Assembly (NCBI GenBank): GCA_963625655.1
Contig: CAVFTS010000005.1
Coordinates: 3,945 to 67,944 of the forward strand
Length of the DNA: 64,000 nucleotides
Reading direction: 5' to 3'
From: F23-B02 sp963625655
Lineage (GTDB): Bacteria; Bacillota; Clostridia; Oscillospirales; Oscillospiraceae
Part shown: one piece after another, positions 25,294 through 33,566 of the stretch
Numbering within the stretch: position 1 is the stretch's first letter
How the letters are laid out: the number at the start of each line of letters is the position of its first letter
Notes under the pieces: model-generated
What the model saw: the letters and a program-made list of their open reading frames with translations, nothing else
Told to the model about the DNA's origin: nothing
The model's database searches: none
Made by a program: the position numbers and the translations under genes

Positions 25294-26169
25294 ATGGAAG
25301 CTGTCTCTGAATTCTTTTCAAGCAAATTTAATTACTTCAGCACGATAACCGTATGGGACATTGTTGATATACTTATCGTTGCGTATATCATTTACGAAGT
25401 TATTAAGCTCGCAAGAAATACAAGCTCTTCGAGCCTCGCAAAGGGCATACTCATGCTCCTTGTCGCTCTTTGGCTTTCAAGCGTGTTTAACCTCACGATG
25501 ATAAACTTCCTGCTGCGCAAGGCGGTCGAGATCGGACTTATAGCGCTCGTTATCATCTTCCAGCCGGAGCTGAGAAAGCTGCTTGCCAAGGTCGGCAGCA
25601 GCAAGCTGTACGGGCTGTTTTCGAGTAAGGAGAAGGAAAAATCGGCTCTTGAGTCTGCGATAACTCAGACTGTCATCGCCTGTGAGCAGATGTCAAAGAC
25701 TAAGACCGGCGCTCTCGTCATTTTCGAGCGTAATATGTCGCTGAGCGACATTATGACCACGGGTACTGTGATCGATGCCGATACCACGGCGGAGCTGATG
25801 AAAAACATTTTCTATCCCAAGGCTCCCCTGCATGACGGCGCAATGATCCTCCGCAACGGGCGTATCGCCGCAGCGGGCTGCGTTCTGCCGCTTACCAACA
25901 AGACGAATCTGAGCAAGGATCTCGGTATGCGTCACCGTGCCGGCATCGGCATGAGTGAGCAGACGGACGCACTTGTTATCATCGTTTCGGAGGAGACCGG
26001 CGCAATTTCAATTGCCATTGAGGGCATGCTGAAGAGAAATCTCAAGCATGACACCTTTGAGAAGATACTTCGCACGGAGCTTGTTGATGAAGAAGTCAAG
26101 ACAAAGCCTGCGGAAGAATTACTCGACCGCATTAAGGGAAAGCTCAAGGTGAAAAGCAATGAAAAGTAA
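25294..26169 (+). CDS. cdaA: diadenylate cyclase CdaA
   Basis: A 291-residue membrane enzyme making c-di-AMP from two ATP. Three N-terminal membrane helices (about 19-40, 54-72, 79-97) lead into a DAC domain with the DGA (191-193) and RHR (223-225) catalytic motifs. C-di-AMP controls potassium transport and wall homeostasis. The ATG at 25294 has AGAGGA 8 nt upstream. It overlaps cdaR by 11 nt. Confidence 0.96.
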   Translation: MEAVSEFFSSKFNYFSTITVWDIVDILIVAYIIYEVIKLARNTSSSSLAKGILMLLVALWLSSVFNLTMINFLLRKAVEIGLIALVIIFQPELRKLLAKVGSSKLYGLFSSKEKEKSALESAITQTVIACEQMSKTKTGALVIFERNMSLSDIMTTGTVIDADTTAELMKNIFYPKAPLHDGAMILRNGRIAAAGCVLPLTNKTNLSKDLGMRHRAGIGMSEQTDALVIIVSEETGAISIAIEGMLKRNLKHDTFEKILRTELVDEEVKTKPAEELLDRIKGKLKVKSNEK

Positions 26170-27424
26170 GCCGATAAAAAAAGTCTTTAACAGCAAAATA
26201 TTTTGGATGATAATTTCTCTTGTCTGCTCCGTGCTGCTTTGGGCGTATGTTTCGGATCAGGAGGGGACAATCGTTGAAAAGACCTATGCCGGTATCCGTG
26301 TCGAGTTTGAAGGCTCGGAACAGCTCACGGGCAGAAATCTTTCGATAATGAAAAGCGACTACAGCTCGGTTTCGATAAGGGTCAGCGGCACGAGGAGCGA
26401 GCTTGCAAAGCTCAGCGCCTCTGCGATAAAGGCCGTCGTCGACGTGTCGAACATAACCCAGCCGAACGAGGTGGAGCTTTCCTATGAGATAGTATTTCCC
26501 AGCAATGTCGACGCAAACAATATTACGGTCCTGCGCAAGTCGCCGGACACCGTCAATCTCACGATCGTCAAAAATGCCACCAAGACCGTGAATATCCGTG
26601 CAAGCTTCGACGGTGAGATCGCCGAGGGCGGTGTTGCCGAGGATATTGTGATTTATCCCGAAACCGTCACCGTGAGCGGCCCCGAGGATATCCTCAACAA
26701 GATTGAATACGCATGGGTGTCCTTCGGCGAGAATAAGACCATTGAATCCACATACAGCGTGGATACCGGGGTCAGCTTCATGGATAAGGACGGAAACCTC
26801 CTGCCGATAGAGGAAACCAAGTATCTTAACTGGTCGCCGAGGACCGTCAGTGTCACGCAGCCGATACTCAAGACCAAGGAGGTTCCGCTGACCGTCAACT
26901 TCATAGCCGGCGGCGGCGCCACAAAGGACGACTGCGTTTACACCATCGAGCCGCAGAAAACGATTAAGATTGCAGGCGACTCCGAGATAGTGGACGAGAT
27001 CAACAGCATAGAGGTCGGAACCATTGATTTGGCTTCGTTTGTGGATTCGGACGTGTACAACTTTGCGATAACGCTGCCGGACGGGGTGCAGAATATCGAC
27101 GGGCTGACCGAGGCTCGTGTCAGGGTCGAGATACCCGGAATGCACACCAAGCGATTTGTTACCGATAACATCTCGTTTAAAAACGTCACGTCCGGCTACA
27201 GTGCAACGATTGACACGAAGGAGCTTGAGATAACGCTTCGTTCGAGCAATCCGGAGGTGCTGGCTAAGATAAGCAGCAGCGACATAAGCGTCGTCGTCGA
27301 CCTCAAGGATTACGATGCGACGGTAGGTCAGGTAATGGCGGTCGCAAAGGTGACGGTGAGAGGTCACGAAAACGTCGGAGCGGTAGGAGACCTGCGGGTC
27401 ACCGTAACGCTGTCACGAGATTAG
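26159..27424 (+). CDS. cdaR: YbbR-domain regulator CdaR
   Basis: A 421-residue protein with one N-terminal membrane helix (about 13-31) and an extracellular part of about four YbbR-like domains. The repeats contain motifs such as VSIRVSGTRSEL, VTVSGPEDILNKI, VSVTQPILK and VVVDLKDYD. CdaR binds CdaA and modulates it. The usual third gene, glmM, is absent here; a RseC-like gene follows instead. Confidence 0.92.
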   Translation: MKSKPIKKVFNSKIFWMIISLVCSVLLWAYVSDQEGTIVEKTYAGIRVEFEGSEQLTGRNLSIMKSDYSSVSIRVSGTRSELAKLSASAIKAVVDVSNITQPNEVELSYEIVFPSNVDANNITVLRKSPDTVNLTIVKNATKTVNIRASFDGEIAEGGVAEDIVIYPETVTVSGPEDILNKIEYAWVSFGENKTIESTYSVDTGVSFMDKDGNLLPIEETKYLNWSPRTVSVTQPILKTKEVPLTVNFIAGGGATKDDCVYTIEPQKTIKIAGDSEIVDEINSIEVGTIDLASFVDSDVYNFAITLPDGVQNIDGLTEARVRVEIPGMHTKRFVTDNISFKNVTSGYSATIDTKELEITLRSSNPEVLAKISSSDISVVVDLKDYDATVGQVMAVAKVTVRGHENVGAVGDLRVTVTLSRD

Positions 27425-27442
27425 TACGAAAGGAATTTTTTA

Positions 27443-27850
27443 ATGACACAGGATGCAGTGGTAACAAAGGTCTTTCCCAACGGTATGGCCGAGGTCGCCG
27501 TCACACGAGGCACCGCCTGCGGCAGCAACTGCGGCAACTGCGAAAGCTGCGTTTTCCAAAGCGAGCTCAAAGCATTTGCAAAAAACAGCGTCAACGCAAG
27601 GCCCGGAGAAAAGGTCGTTATCGAGACCCTTTCCTCAAGGATCTTTGCCGCAACTCTGATAGTGTATATCTTTCCGCTTGCCATGCTTCTCGTCGGCTAC
27701 CTTGTGGCGGCGTCGATAGGACTTGGCGAGGGAATGAGTATACTGCTTTGCTTCTGCTTTTTTGCCGTTGCCGTTGCGGGAGTAGTAATATACCAGCGCC
27801 GCTCAAAAAAGAAAAACCCGATCAAATTCGAGATCACCGGCTTACGTTGA
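27443..27850 (+). CDS. RseC/SoxR-reducing family membrane protein
   Basis: A 135-residue protein. A small N-terminal beta domain carries a cysteine cluster, CGSNCGNCESC (about 30-40). Two membrane helices follow (about 72-92 and 97-116), then a basic tail. This is the RseC/RsxC-associated family, usually linked to Rnf-type electron transfer or thiamine synthesis. No rnf gene is nearby, and it sits between cdaR and yicC, so its partner is unclear. GAAAGGAA precedes the ATG. Confidence 0.87.
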   Translation: MTQDAVVTKVFPNGMAEVAVTRGTACGSNCGNCESCVFQSELKAFAKNSVNARPGEKVVIETLSSRIFAATLIVYIFPLAMLLVGYLVAASIGLGEGMSILLCFCFFAVAVAGVVIYQRRSKKKNPIKFEITGLR

Positions 27851-27865
27851 GGAGGGGGGATACGG

Positions 27866-28744
27866 ATGATAAAAAGCATGACCGGCTTCGGCAGCGCAAA
27901 GGGCGTTGTCGAAGGCATAGAGATCACCGTGGAGCTTAAAAGCGTCAACAATCGCTATCTTGACACATCGGTCAGGCTCCCAAGGAACTTCCTCTTTGCC
28001 GAGGAAGCGATAAAAGCCGCCGTGCAGTCGCACATCAGCCGAGGCAAGGTAGACGTTTTCGTTACCGTCAACAGCTCAGGTGCAGACGATGTTGCGGTTT
28101 GCATAAACGAGACGCTTCTTAAAGGCTATGTCGAAGCCTTAAACCGCATTTCGGAGGAATACTCCGTGCCTGCCGACTTAAATGCGCTTGCCCTCAGCCG
28201 CTTTCCGGACGTACTCAGCGTCGAGAAAAAGGAGCTTGATTCCGACAGGCTCACGGAGGGGATACGAGAGATCGCCGAGGCCGCACTTTGCGATTTTGAC
28301 GCAATGCGTACCCGTGAGGGTGAAAAGCTTCGGGCGGACGTGCTGTCAAAGCTCGACACTATTGCAACTCTCGTCTCCGGCGTTGAGGAAAAGGCTCCTC
28401 AGACCGTTGCGGATTACCGCCGCCGTCTGACGCAGAAGATGACGGAGGTCCTCGAAACCGCAGGTATCGATGAGAGCCGTATACTTACCGAGGCGGCCGT
28501 GTTTGCGGACAAGGTCGCCGTGGACGAGGAAACCGTCCGTCTCCGCAGTCATATGTCGCAGCTCGCAATCATGATAAACGGCGATTCTCCCACAGGCAGG
28601 AAGATAGACTTCCTCATTCAGGAGTTTAACCGTGAGGCAAATACCATAGGCTCTAAGTGTCAGAACTCCGAGATTGCATATCTGGTCGTGGACATCAAGT
28701 CCGAGATTGAAAAGATCCGTGAACAGATACAGAACATCGAATGA
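27866..28744 (+). CDS. yicC: YicC family endoribonuclease
   Basis: A 292-residue protein with IKSMTGFGSAKG at the start, the central ELKSVNNRYLD segment and the C-terminal GRKIDFLIQEFNREANTIGSK, all hallmarks of YicC. Members cleave RNA and affect mRNA and small-RNA decay. GGAGGGGGG precedes the ATG. It heads the conserved yicC-remA-gmk-rpoZ block; its stop lies 3 nt before the proposed remA GTG. Confidence 0.95.
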   Translation: MIKSMTGFGSAKGVVEGIEITVELKSVNNRYLDTSVRLPRNFLFAEEAIKAAVQSHISRGKVDVFVTVNSSGADDVAVCINETLLKGYVEALNRISEEYSVPADLNALALSRFPDVLSVEKKELDSDRLTEGIREIAEAALCDFDAMRTREGEKLRADVLSKLDTIATLVSGVEEKAPQTVADYRRRLTQKMTEVLETAGIDESRILTEAAVFADKVAVDEETVRLRSHMSQLAIMINGDSPTGRKIDFLIQEFNREANTIGSKCQNSEIAYLVVDIKSEIEKIREQIQNIE

Positions 28745-28747
28745 GAG

Positions 28748-29017
28748 GTGACGGTCATAAGGCTTGTTAACATAGGCTTTGGCAATATGCTGTCCGCCGA
28801 AAGGATACTGGCGATAATAAGCCCCGAATCGGCACCTATAAAGCGAATGGTGCAGGATGTCAGGGAAAAGGGACTGCTTATAGACGCATCCTTCGGCAGA
28901 AGCACAAAGTCGGTAATAATAATGGACAGCGGAAATGTAGTACTTTCAGCGCTTGCGGCAGATGTTCTCACCGCAAGAATAACCGAAAAAAACGAGGAAG
29001 GAACTGAAAATGGCTAA
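28748..29017 (+). CDS. remA: RemA family extracellular matrix regulator (DUF370)
   Basis: An 89-residue DNA-binding protein with the family core IRLVNIGFGNML, IISPESAPIKRMVQDVREKG, LIDASFGRSTKSVIIMDSGNVVLSA. In Bacillus RemA activates biofilm matrix and osmoprotection genes. The start is unusual: the only normal start codon near the family N-terminus is a GTG (28748) buried in a strong Shine-Dalgarno GAGGTGA (28745-28751). An AUA at 28757, 5 nt after that sequence, matches the usual family start better. It overlaps gmk by 8 nt. Confidence 0.92.
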   Translation: MTVIRLVNIGFGNMLSAERILAIISPESAPIKRMVQDVREKGLLIDASFGRSTKSVIIMDSGNVVLSALAADVLTARITEKNEEGTENG

Positions 29018-29612
29018 ACAAAGGGGAAAATTGATAGTAATATCCGGACCCTCCGGCGCCGGGAAAAGCACCGTTGTGTCCAAAGCTTTGGAGGGACGCA
29101 GCGACGTATGCTTCTCCGTATCCGTGACGACGAGAAAGCCCCGTCCGAACGAGATCGACGGCAAAGCGTATTTCTTCGTTGACCTTGACAGGTTCAGAGA
29201 GATGGTCGAAAACGGCGAGCTGCTTGAGCATGCCGAGTACGTCGCCAACTCTTACGGTACGCCGAGAGCCTACGTTGAGAAAAAGCTCGACGAGGGCATG
29301 AACGTCCTGCTTGACATAGAGGTTCAGGGCGCACGTCAGGTACATGAAAAGATGCCCGATGCGGTGATGATATTCATTATCCCGCCCTCCATGGAGATAC
29401 TTGAGAATCGCCTCAGAGGCAGAGGTACCGATTCAGAGCGCAAGATTGAAGCAAGGCTCATCCGTGCAAAGCAGGAGTATGCCGAGGCCGATTTCTATGA
29501 CTACATCATCATCAACGACGATGCCGATAAGGCAGCCGCCGAGTTCTCTGCGATCATTACTGCGGAGAACTGCAAATATGAATTGAGAAAAAACATTTTA
29601 AGTGAGGTCTGA
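29010..29612 (+). CDS. gmk: guanylate kinase
   Basis: A 200-residue kinase for GMP and dGMP. The P-loop is SGPSGAGKSTV (13-23), then SVTTRKPRPNEIDGKAYFFV, the GMP-binding LEHAEYVANSYGT and DIEVQGARQV. The RLRGRGTDSERKIEARL lid is intact. It overlaps remA and is followed 5 nt later by rpoZ, the standard yloC-remA-gmk-rpoZ order. Confidence 0.98.
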   Translation: MAKQRGKLIVISGPSGAGKSTVVSKALEGRSDVCFSVSVTTRKPRPNEIDGKAYFFVDLDRFREMVENGELLEHAEYVANSYGTPRAYVEKKLDEGMNVLLDIEVQGARQVHEKMPDAVMIFIIPPSMEILENRLRGRGTDSERKIEARLIRAKQEYAEADFYDYIIINDDADKAAAEFSAIITAENCKYELRKNILSEV

Positions 29613-29617
29613 TTATT

Positions 29618-29809
29618 ATGATGCTTTATCCGCCCGTTGCCGAGCTTGTTGAGAAAGTCGGCAGCCGTTACCAGCTTGTTAACCTTGTCGCCAGAAGAGC
29701 AAGAGCCATTTCCCAAGAAGCGGAGACCGAGGGCATTATCCTTGAAAAGAAGCCCGTTTCCGCAGCGATTGACGAGGTCTACACCGGAAAACTCGGAATA
29801 GATAATTGA
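29618..29809 (+). CDS. rpoZ: RNA polymerase omega subunit
   Basis: A 63-residue omega subunit with PPVAELVEKVGSRYQLVNLV, ARRARAI, and a C-terminal KKPVSAAIDEVYTGKL. It helps assemble RNA polymerase. Length is typical of Firmicutes. ATG 29618 or the adjacent ATG 29621 may be used. In Bacillus coaBC follows; here a terminator follows and then priA. Confidence 0.95.
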   Translation: MMLYPPVAELVEKVGSRYQLVNLVARRARAISQEAETEGIILEKKPVSAAIDEVYTGKLGIDN

Positions 29810-29816
29810 TTTTTAT

Positions 29817-29846
29817 CAGCGGAGCTTTTTAACTCCGCTGTGTTTT
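29817..29846 (+). terminator. terminator after rpoZ
   Basis: CAGCGGAG (29817-29824) pairs with CTCCGCTG (29833-29840) around an 8-nt loop and is followed by TGTTTT. It separates rpoZ from the priA operon. Confidence 0.85.
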
Positions 29847-29868
29847 AGCGCTTACGGAGGTGTACGGC

Positions 29869-32121
29869 ATGTCGGAAAAGCAAATAGCAAAGCTTGCGGT
29901 TTCCGCTGCCGCATACTGGATAGACAAGCCCTACGACTATCTTGTCCCGGAAAAATACCGTGGTGAGATATGCCCGGGTATGCGTGTGCTTGTGCCGTTT
30001 TCAAGGGGCAACAGGCGATGCGAAGCCATCGTTTTGAGCATGTCCGATGAGAGCGAATACTCGGAGCTGAAGGCAATCGACAGACCGCTTGACGAAAAGC
30101 CCGTACTCACACCGGAGCAGATAAAGCTTGCGCTTTGGATGCACGATAGGTACTTCTGTACCGTGTACGATTCAGTCAAGGCGATGCTTCCGGCGGGACT
30201 GTGGTTTTCAGCCGACGGCAAACGCAAGGCGTCGGACAAGACTTGCGAAATGCTCACACTGACCGCTCCGACGGAAGACATACTTGCAATTGCGCAGGGA
30301 CGCAAGCGCAAAGCGCCGATGCAGTCTGCGCTGCTTGAGCTGCTGTGTCAGACGGGATGCGTGTCGTCCAAGGAGCTGCTGAGCTTTACGGGAGCATCAC
30401 GCCAGTCACTCAAGGCGCTCATAAACGAAGGACTTGTTGCCACACAGACGGTCGAGGTGTTCCGCAGACCGGGGGAGTGGGTCGGAGAAACGCTGCCGAT
30501 GCCTGTTTTGAACTCGGAGCAGGAATCGGCATACAAGGGCATGAACAAGCTGCTTTGCAGCCAAAAAGCCGCAGCAGCGCTCCTTTTCGGCGTTACGGGG
30601 AGCGGCAAGACCTCCGTTTATATCCACCTGATAAACAGCGCTCTCAGCCTTGGCAAAACGGCAATATTGCTTGTCCCGGAGATTGCACTCACTCCGCAAA
30701 TGCTCAGTACATTTTCATCGCACTTCGGCAACGAGGTCGCCGTCCTGCACAGCAGTCTGTCCGTTGGCGAAAGATACGACGAATGGAAGCGGGTCAAGAA
30801 CGGATCGGCAAAACTCGTCATAGGAACGAGGAGCGCAGTCTTTGCCCCGTGCGAAAATCTCGGTCTTGTGATAATCGACGAGGAGCAGGTCGACAGCTAT
30901 AAGTCGGAAAACTCTCCGAGATACCACGCAAGGGAGATTGCGAAGTACCGCTGCGCAAGAAGCGATGCTTTGCTTGTACTCGGCTCCGCAACGCCGGACG
31001 TCGAGAGTATGTATGCCGCCCGAAAGGGGCGCTACAGTCTTTTCGAGATGCACGAGCGCTATAACGAAATGCAGCTACCGGACGTGCGCATAGTCGATAT
31101 GCGCAGGGAGCTTAGACGGGGACGAGGCGGGAACCTCAGTCTTGAACTGCAAAATGAGCTGTCGGCAAACCTCAGCCGCAATGAGCAGAGCATACTGTTC
31201 ATTAACCGCCGGGGAGCAAACAAGCTCATAAGCTGTCCCGACTGCGGCTATGTCTACAAGTGTCCGAATTGCAGCGTTACGCTGACATATCACAGCTCAA
31301 AGCGCCGCCTTATCTGCCACTACTGCGGCTACACCCGTCCGCCCGACAGCGGCTGCCCGGACTGCGGCGGACTGCTCAGCTTTATCGGTGCCGGAACTCA
31401 GCTCATTGAGGATGAGCTTAAAGCTCTGTACCCCGACACGGAGATACTCCGCATGGACACGGACACAGTTCGGGAGTCCGGCTCACACGATGTTCTTTTA
31501 AAGCGATTTGAAAAAAAGAAGATCCCGATAATGGTCGGCACGCAAATGGTCACCAAGGGACTCAACTTTGAAAACGTCACGCTTATCGGCGTACTGTCGG
31601 CCGATCAAAGCCTGTACTGCGGCGACTATCGTTCCGGGGAACGGACATTCTCGCTTATAACGCAGGTCATCGGGCGCTGCGGCAGAGGCAAAAAGCCCGG
31701 CCGTGCGATAATTCAGAGCTTTACTCCCGAAAACGAGATAATAAAGCTTGCCGCAGAGCAAAACTACGAAAAGTTTTTTGAGACCGAACTTCGGCTTCGC
31801 AGCTTTCAGGAAACACCGCCGTATTCGGACATAATCGCCATCACCGCATCCGGCGTTGAGGAGGGTACGGTGCTGCGCTGCTGCGGAGATATTAAGAAGC
31901 TTCTGACGGTTTCGCTCATAAGCCGAGCCGACGCACGAATACTCGGGCCGGCGCCGCTGAGCGTCGTCAAGGTCAACAACCGATACAGATATAGAATCAA
32001 CTTAAATTGCAGAGCGGACGCCGAAATGCGGCGCATAGTTTCCGCCGTTTTGATAAAATGCAACTCGTCCGGGGCGTATAAAGGCGTAAGCATTTATGCG
32101 GACAACAATCCTCTGGACTGA
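29869..32121 (+). CDS. priA: primosomal protein N' (PriA helicase)
   Basis: A 750-residue replication-restart helicase. The N-terminal DNA-binding domain (YWIDKPYDYLVP) leads to Walker A GVTGSGKTSVY and a Walker B that reads IIDEEQ at residues 335-340 instead of the usual DEEH. Eight zinc-binding cysteines follow in CPDC, CPNC, CHYC and CPDC pairs, then the motif TQMVTKGLNFENV and the C-terminal domain. The ATG at 29869 is 6 nt after ACGGAGGTG. First gene of the priA-def-fmt-rsmB-rlmN-prpC-prkC-rsgA run. Confidence 0.96.
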   Translation: MSEKQIAKLAVSAAAYWIDKPYDYLVPEKYRGEICPGMRVLVPFSRGNRRCEAIVLSMSDESEYSELKAIDRPLDEKPVLTPEQIKLALWMHDRYFCTVYDSVKAMLPAGLWFSADGKRKASDKTCEMLTLTAPTEDILAIAQGRKRKAPMQSALLELLCQTGCVSSKELLSFTGASRQSLKALINEGLVATQTVEVFRRPGEWVGETLPMPVLNSEQESAYKGMNKLLCSQKAAAALLFGVTGSGKTSVYIHLINSALSLGKTAILLVPEIALTPQMLSTFSSHFGNEVAVLHSSLSVGERYDEWKRVKNGSAKLVIGTRSAVFAPCENLGLVIIDEEQVDSYKSENSPRYHAREIAKYRCARSDALLVLGSATPDVESMYAARKGRYSLFEMHERYNEMQLPDVRIVDMRRELRRGRGGNLSLELQNELSANLSRNEQSILFINRRGANKLISCPDCGYVYKCPNCSVTLTYHSSKRRLICHYCGYTRPPDSGCPDCGGLLSFIGAGTQLIEDELKALYPDTEILRMDTDTVRESGSHDVLLKRFEKKKIPIMVGTQMVTKGLNFENVTLIGVLSADQSLYCGDYRSGERTFSLITQVIGRCGRGKKPGRAIIQSFTPENEIIKLAAEQNYEKFFETELRLRSFQETPPYSDIIAITASGVEEGTVLRCCGDIKKLLTVSLISRADARILGPAPLSVVKVNNRYRYRINLNCRADAEMRRIVSAVLIKCNSSGAYKGVSIYADNNPLD

Positions 32122-32136
32122 TAAAGGAGAGACAGG

Positions 32137-32640
32137 ATGGCACTCAGAAACATAGTTACGAAGGAAGACCCCATACTTTACAAGCCTTCGAGAGAAGTAA
32201 AGCAGTTCAACATACGCCTTCAGCAGCTTTTGGACGACATGGCGGAAACTCTGGAAAAATCCTGCGGAGTGGGACTTGCCGCCGTCCAGGTCGGCGTCCT
32301 GCGCCGTGCCGTGCTTGTTCTTGAAACGAACGTCGAGGAAGAGGAAGATGAACACATAATCGAATTCATTAACCCTGAAATCATCGAGGTCGAAGGCGAG
32401 CAGACGGGAGCCGAGGGCTGTCTCAGCGTTCCCGGAGAGTACGGACTTGTGAGCCGCCCCATGCGTGTAAAGGCAAGGGCGCAGAACAGATACGGCGCTT
32501 GGTTTGAGTATGAGGGCACCGGTCTTACCGCACGCTGCATGTGCCACGAATTCGACCATCTTGACGGACACCTGTTCCTTGAAAAATGTGAAAGAATGCT
32601 GACCGAGGAAGAAATCAACGGCGGCAGCGAAGAGAAATAA
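32137..32640 (+). CDS. def: peptide deformylase
   Basis: A 167-residue metalloenzyme that removes formyl groups from nascent N-termini. The three motifs are GVGLAAVQVG (X position Val rather than the common Pro), EGCLSVPG with the metal cysteine, and HEFDHLDG with the two metal histidines and catalytic Glu. GGAGAGACAGG precedes the ATG. It pairs with fmt 1 nt downstream. Confidence 0.97.
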   Translation: MALRNIVTKEDPILYKPSREVKQFNIRLQQLLDDMAETLEKSCGVGLAAVQVGVLRRAVLVLETNVEEEEDEHIIEFINPEIIEVEGEQTGAEGCLSVPGEYGLVSRPMRVKARAQNRYGAWFEYEGTGLTARCMCHEFDHLDGHLFLEKCERMLTEEEINGGSEEK

Positions 32641-32641
32641 T

Positions 32642-33565
32642 ATGCGTATAGTTTTTATGGGTACCCCCGACTTTGCGGCGGCGTCGCTGCAAAAGCTGAT
32701 AGATGAAAAATACGATATTGCGGCCGTGTTTACGCAGCCGGACAAGCCCCGAAACAGAGGAATGAGTCTTTCCTTCAGCCCGGTCAAGGAGCTTGCTCTG
32801 CAAAACGATCTTGACGTTTACCAGCCTACGAAGCTGCGTGACGGCAGCTTTACCGAGCTTCTGCGCTCACTCAGGCCGGACGTTCTTGTGGTCGTCGCCT
32901 ACGGCAGGATACTGCCTGAGGGCGCACTTTCGGTCCCGACCTACGGCGCCGTAAACGTTCACTCCTCGCTGCTTCCCAAGTACAGGGGATCTGCTCCCGT
33001 GCAGTGGGCAGTTTTAAACGGCGATACCGAGACCGGTGTTTCGACCATGTACCTTGCCCCCGAAATGGACACAGGAGACGTGATCTTTACCGAAAAAACG
33101 GAGATCGGTGAATTTGAAACCTCCGGCGAGCTGTTTGACAGGCTGATGGTCATGGGCGCCGAGCTGCTTCACCAAACGCTGTGTGCGATAGAAAACGGCA
33201 CTGCGCCGAGGACGAAGCAGGACGAAAGTAAGGCAAGCTACGTTACCATGCTCGATAAATCCATGTCACCCATCGACTGGAGCCGCAGTCCGAGAGAGAT
33301 TGTAAAGCGCATATGCGGACTTCAGCCGTGGCCCGTGGCAACGACCGATATCGGCGGAGCTACGTTCAGAATATTCAAAGCCGTGTACACCGACACCGTG
33401 ACCGACAAAGCACCCGGAACGGTGGTCGCAGCCGATAAAAAGGGAATCGAAATTGCCTGTGGCGGCGCTCACACGCTTCTCATAACCGAGCTTCAGGCTC
33501 CCGGAAAAAAGAGGATGCGTGCCGCCGACTATCTGCTTGGACATCCGATAAAGGTCGAGGTCTGA
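32642..33565 (+). CDS. fmt: methionyl-tRNA formyltransferase
   Basis: A 307-residue enzyme that formylates initiator Met-tRNA. The N-terminus RIVFMGTPDFAA is typical. The catalytic VNVHSSLLPKYRGSAPVQWA and MDTGDVIF motifs follow. The C-terminal OB-like tRNA-binding domain starts near PIDWSRSPREI. It lies between def and rsmB, the standard order. Confidence 0.97.
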   Translation: MRIVFMGTPDFAAASLQKLIDEKYDIAAVFTQPDKPRNRGMSLSFSPVKELALQNDLDVYQPTKLRDGSFTELLRSLRPDVLVVVAYGRILPEGALSVPTYGAVNVHSSLLPKYRGSAPVQWAVLNGDTETGVSTMYLAPEMDTGDVIFTEKTEIGEFETSGELFDRLMVMGAELLHQTLCAIENGTAPRTKQDESKASYVTMLDKSMSPIDWSRSPREIVKRICGLQPWPVATTDIGGATFRIFKAVYTDTVTDKAPGTVVAADKKGIEIACGGAHTLLITELQAPGKKRMRAADYLLGHPIKVEV

Positions 33566-33566
33566 T

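Noticed and set aside
26144..27367. 407-codon minus-strand open frame opposite cdaR
   Set aside because: Codon-aligned shadow of cdaR; no start signals and no family features.
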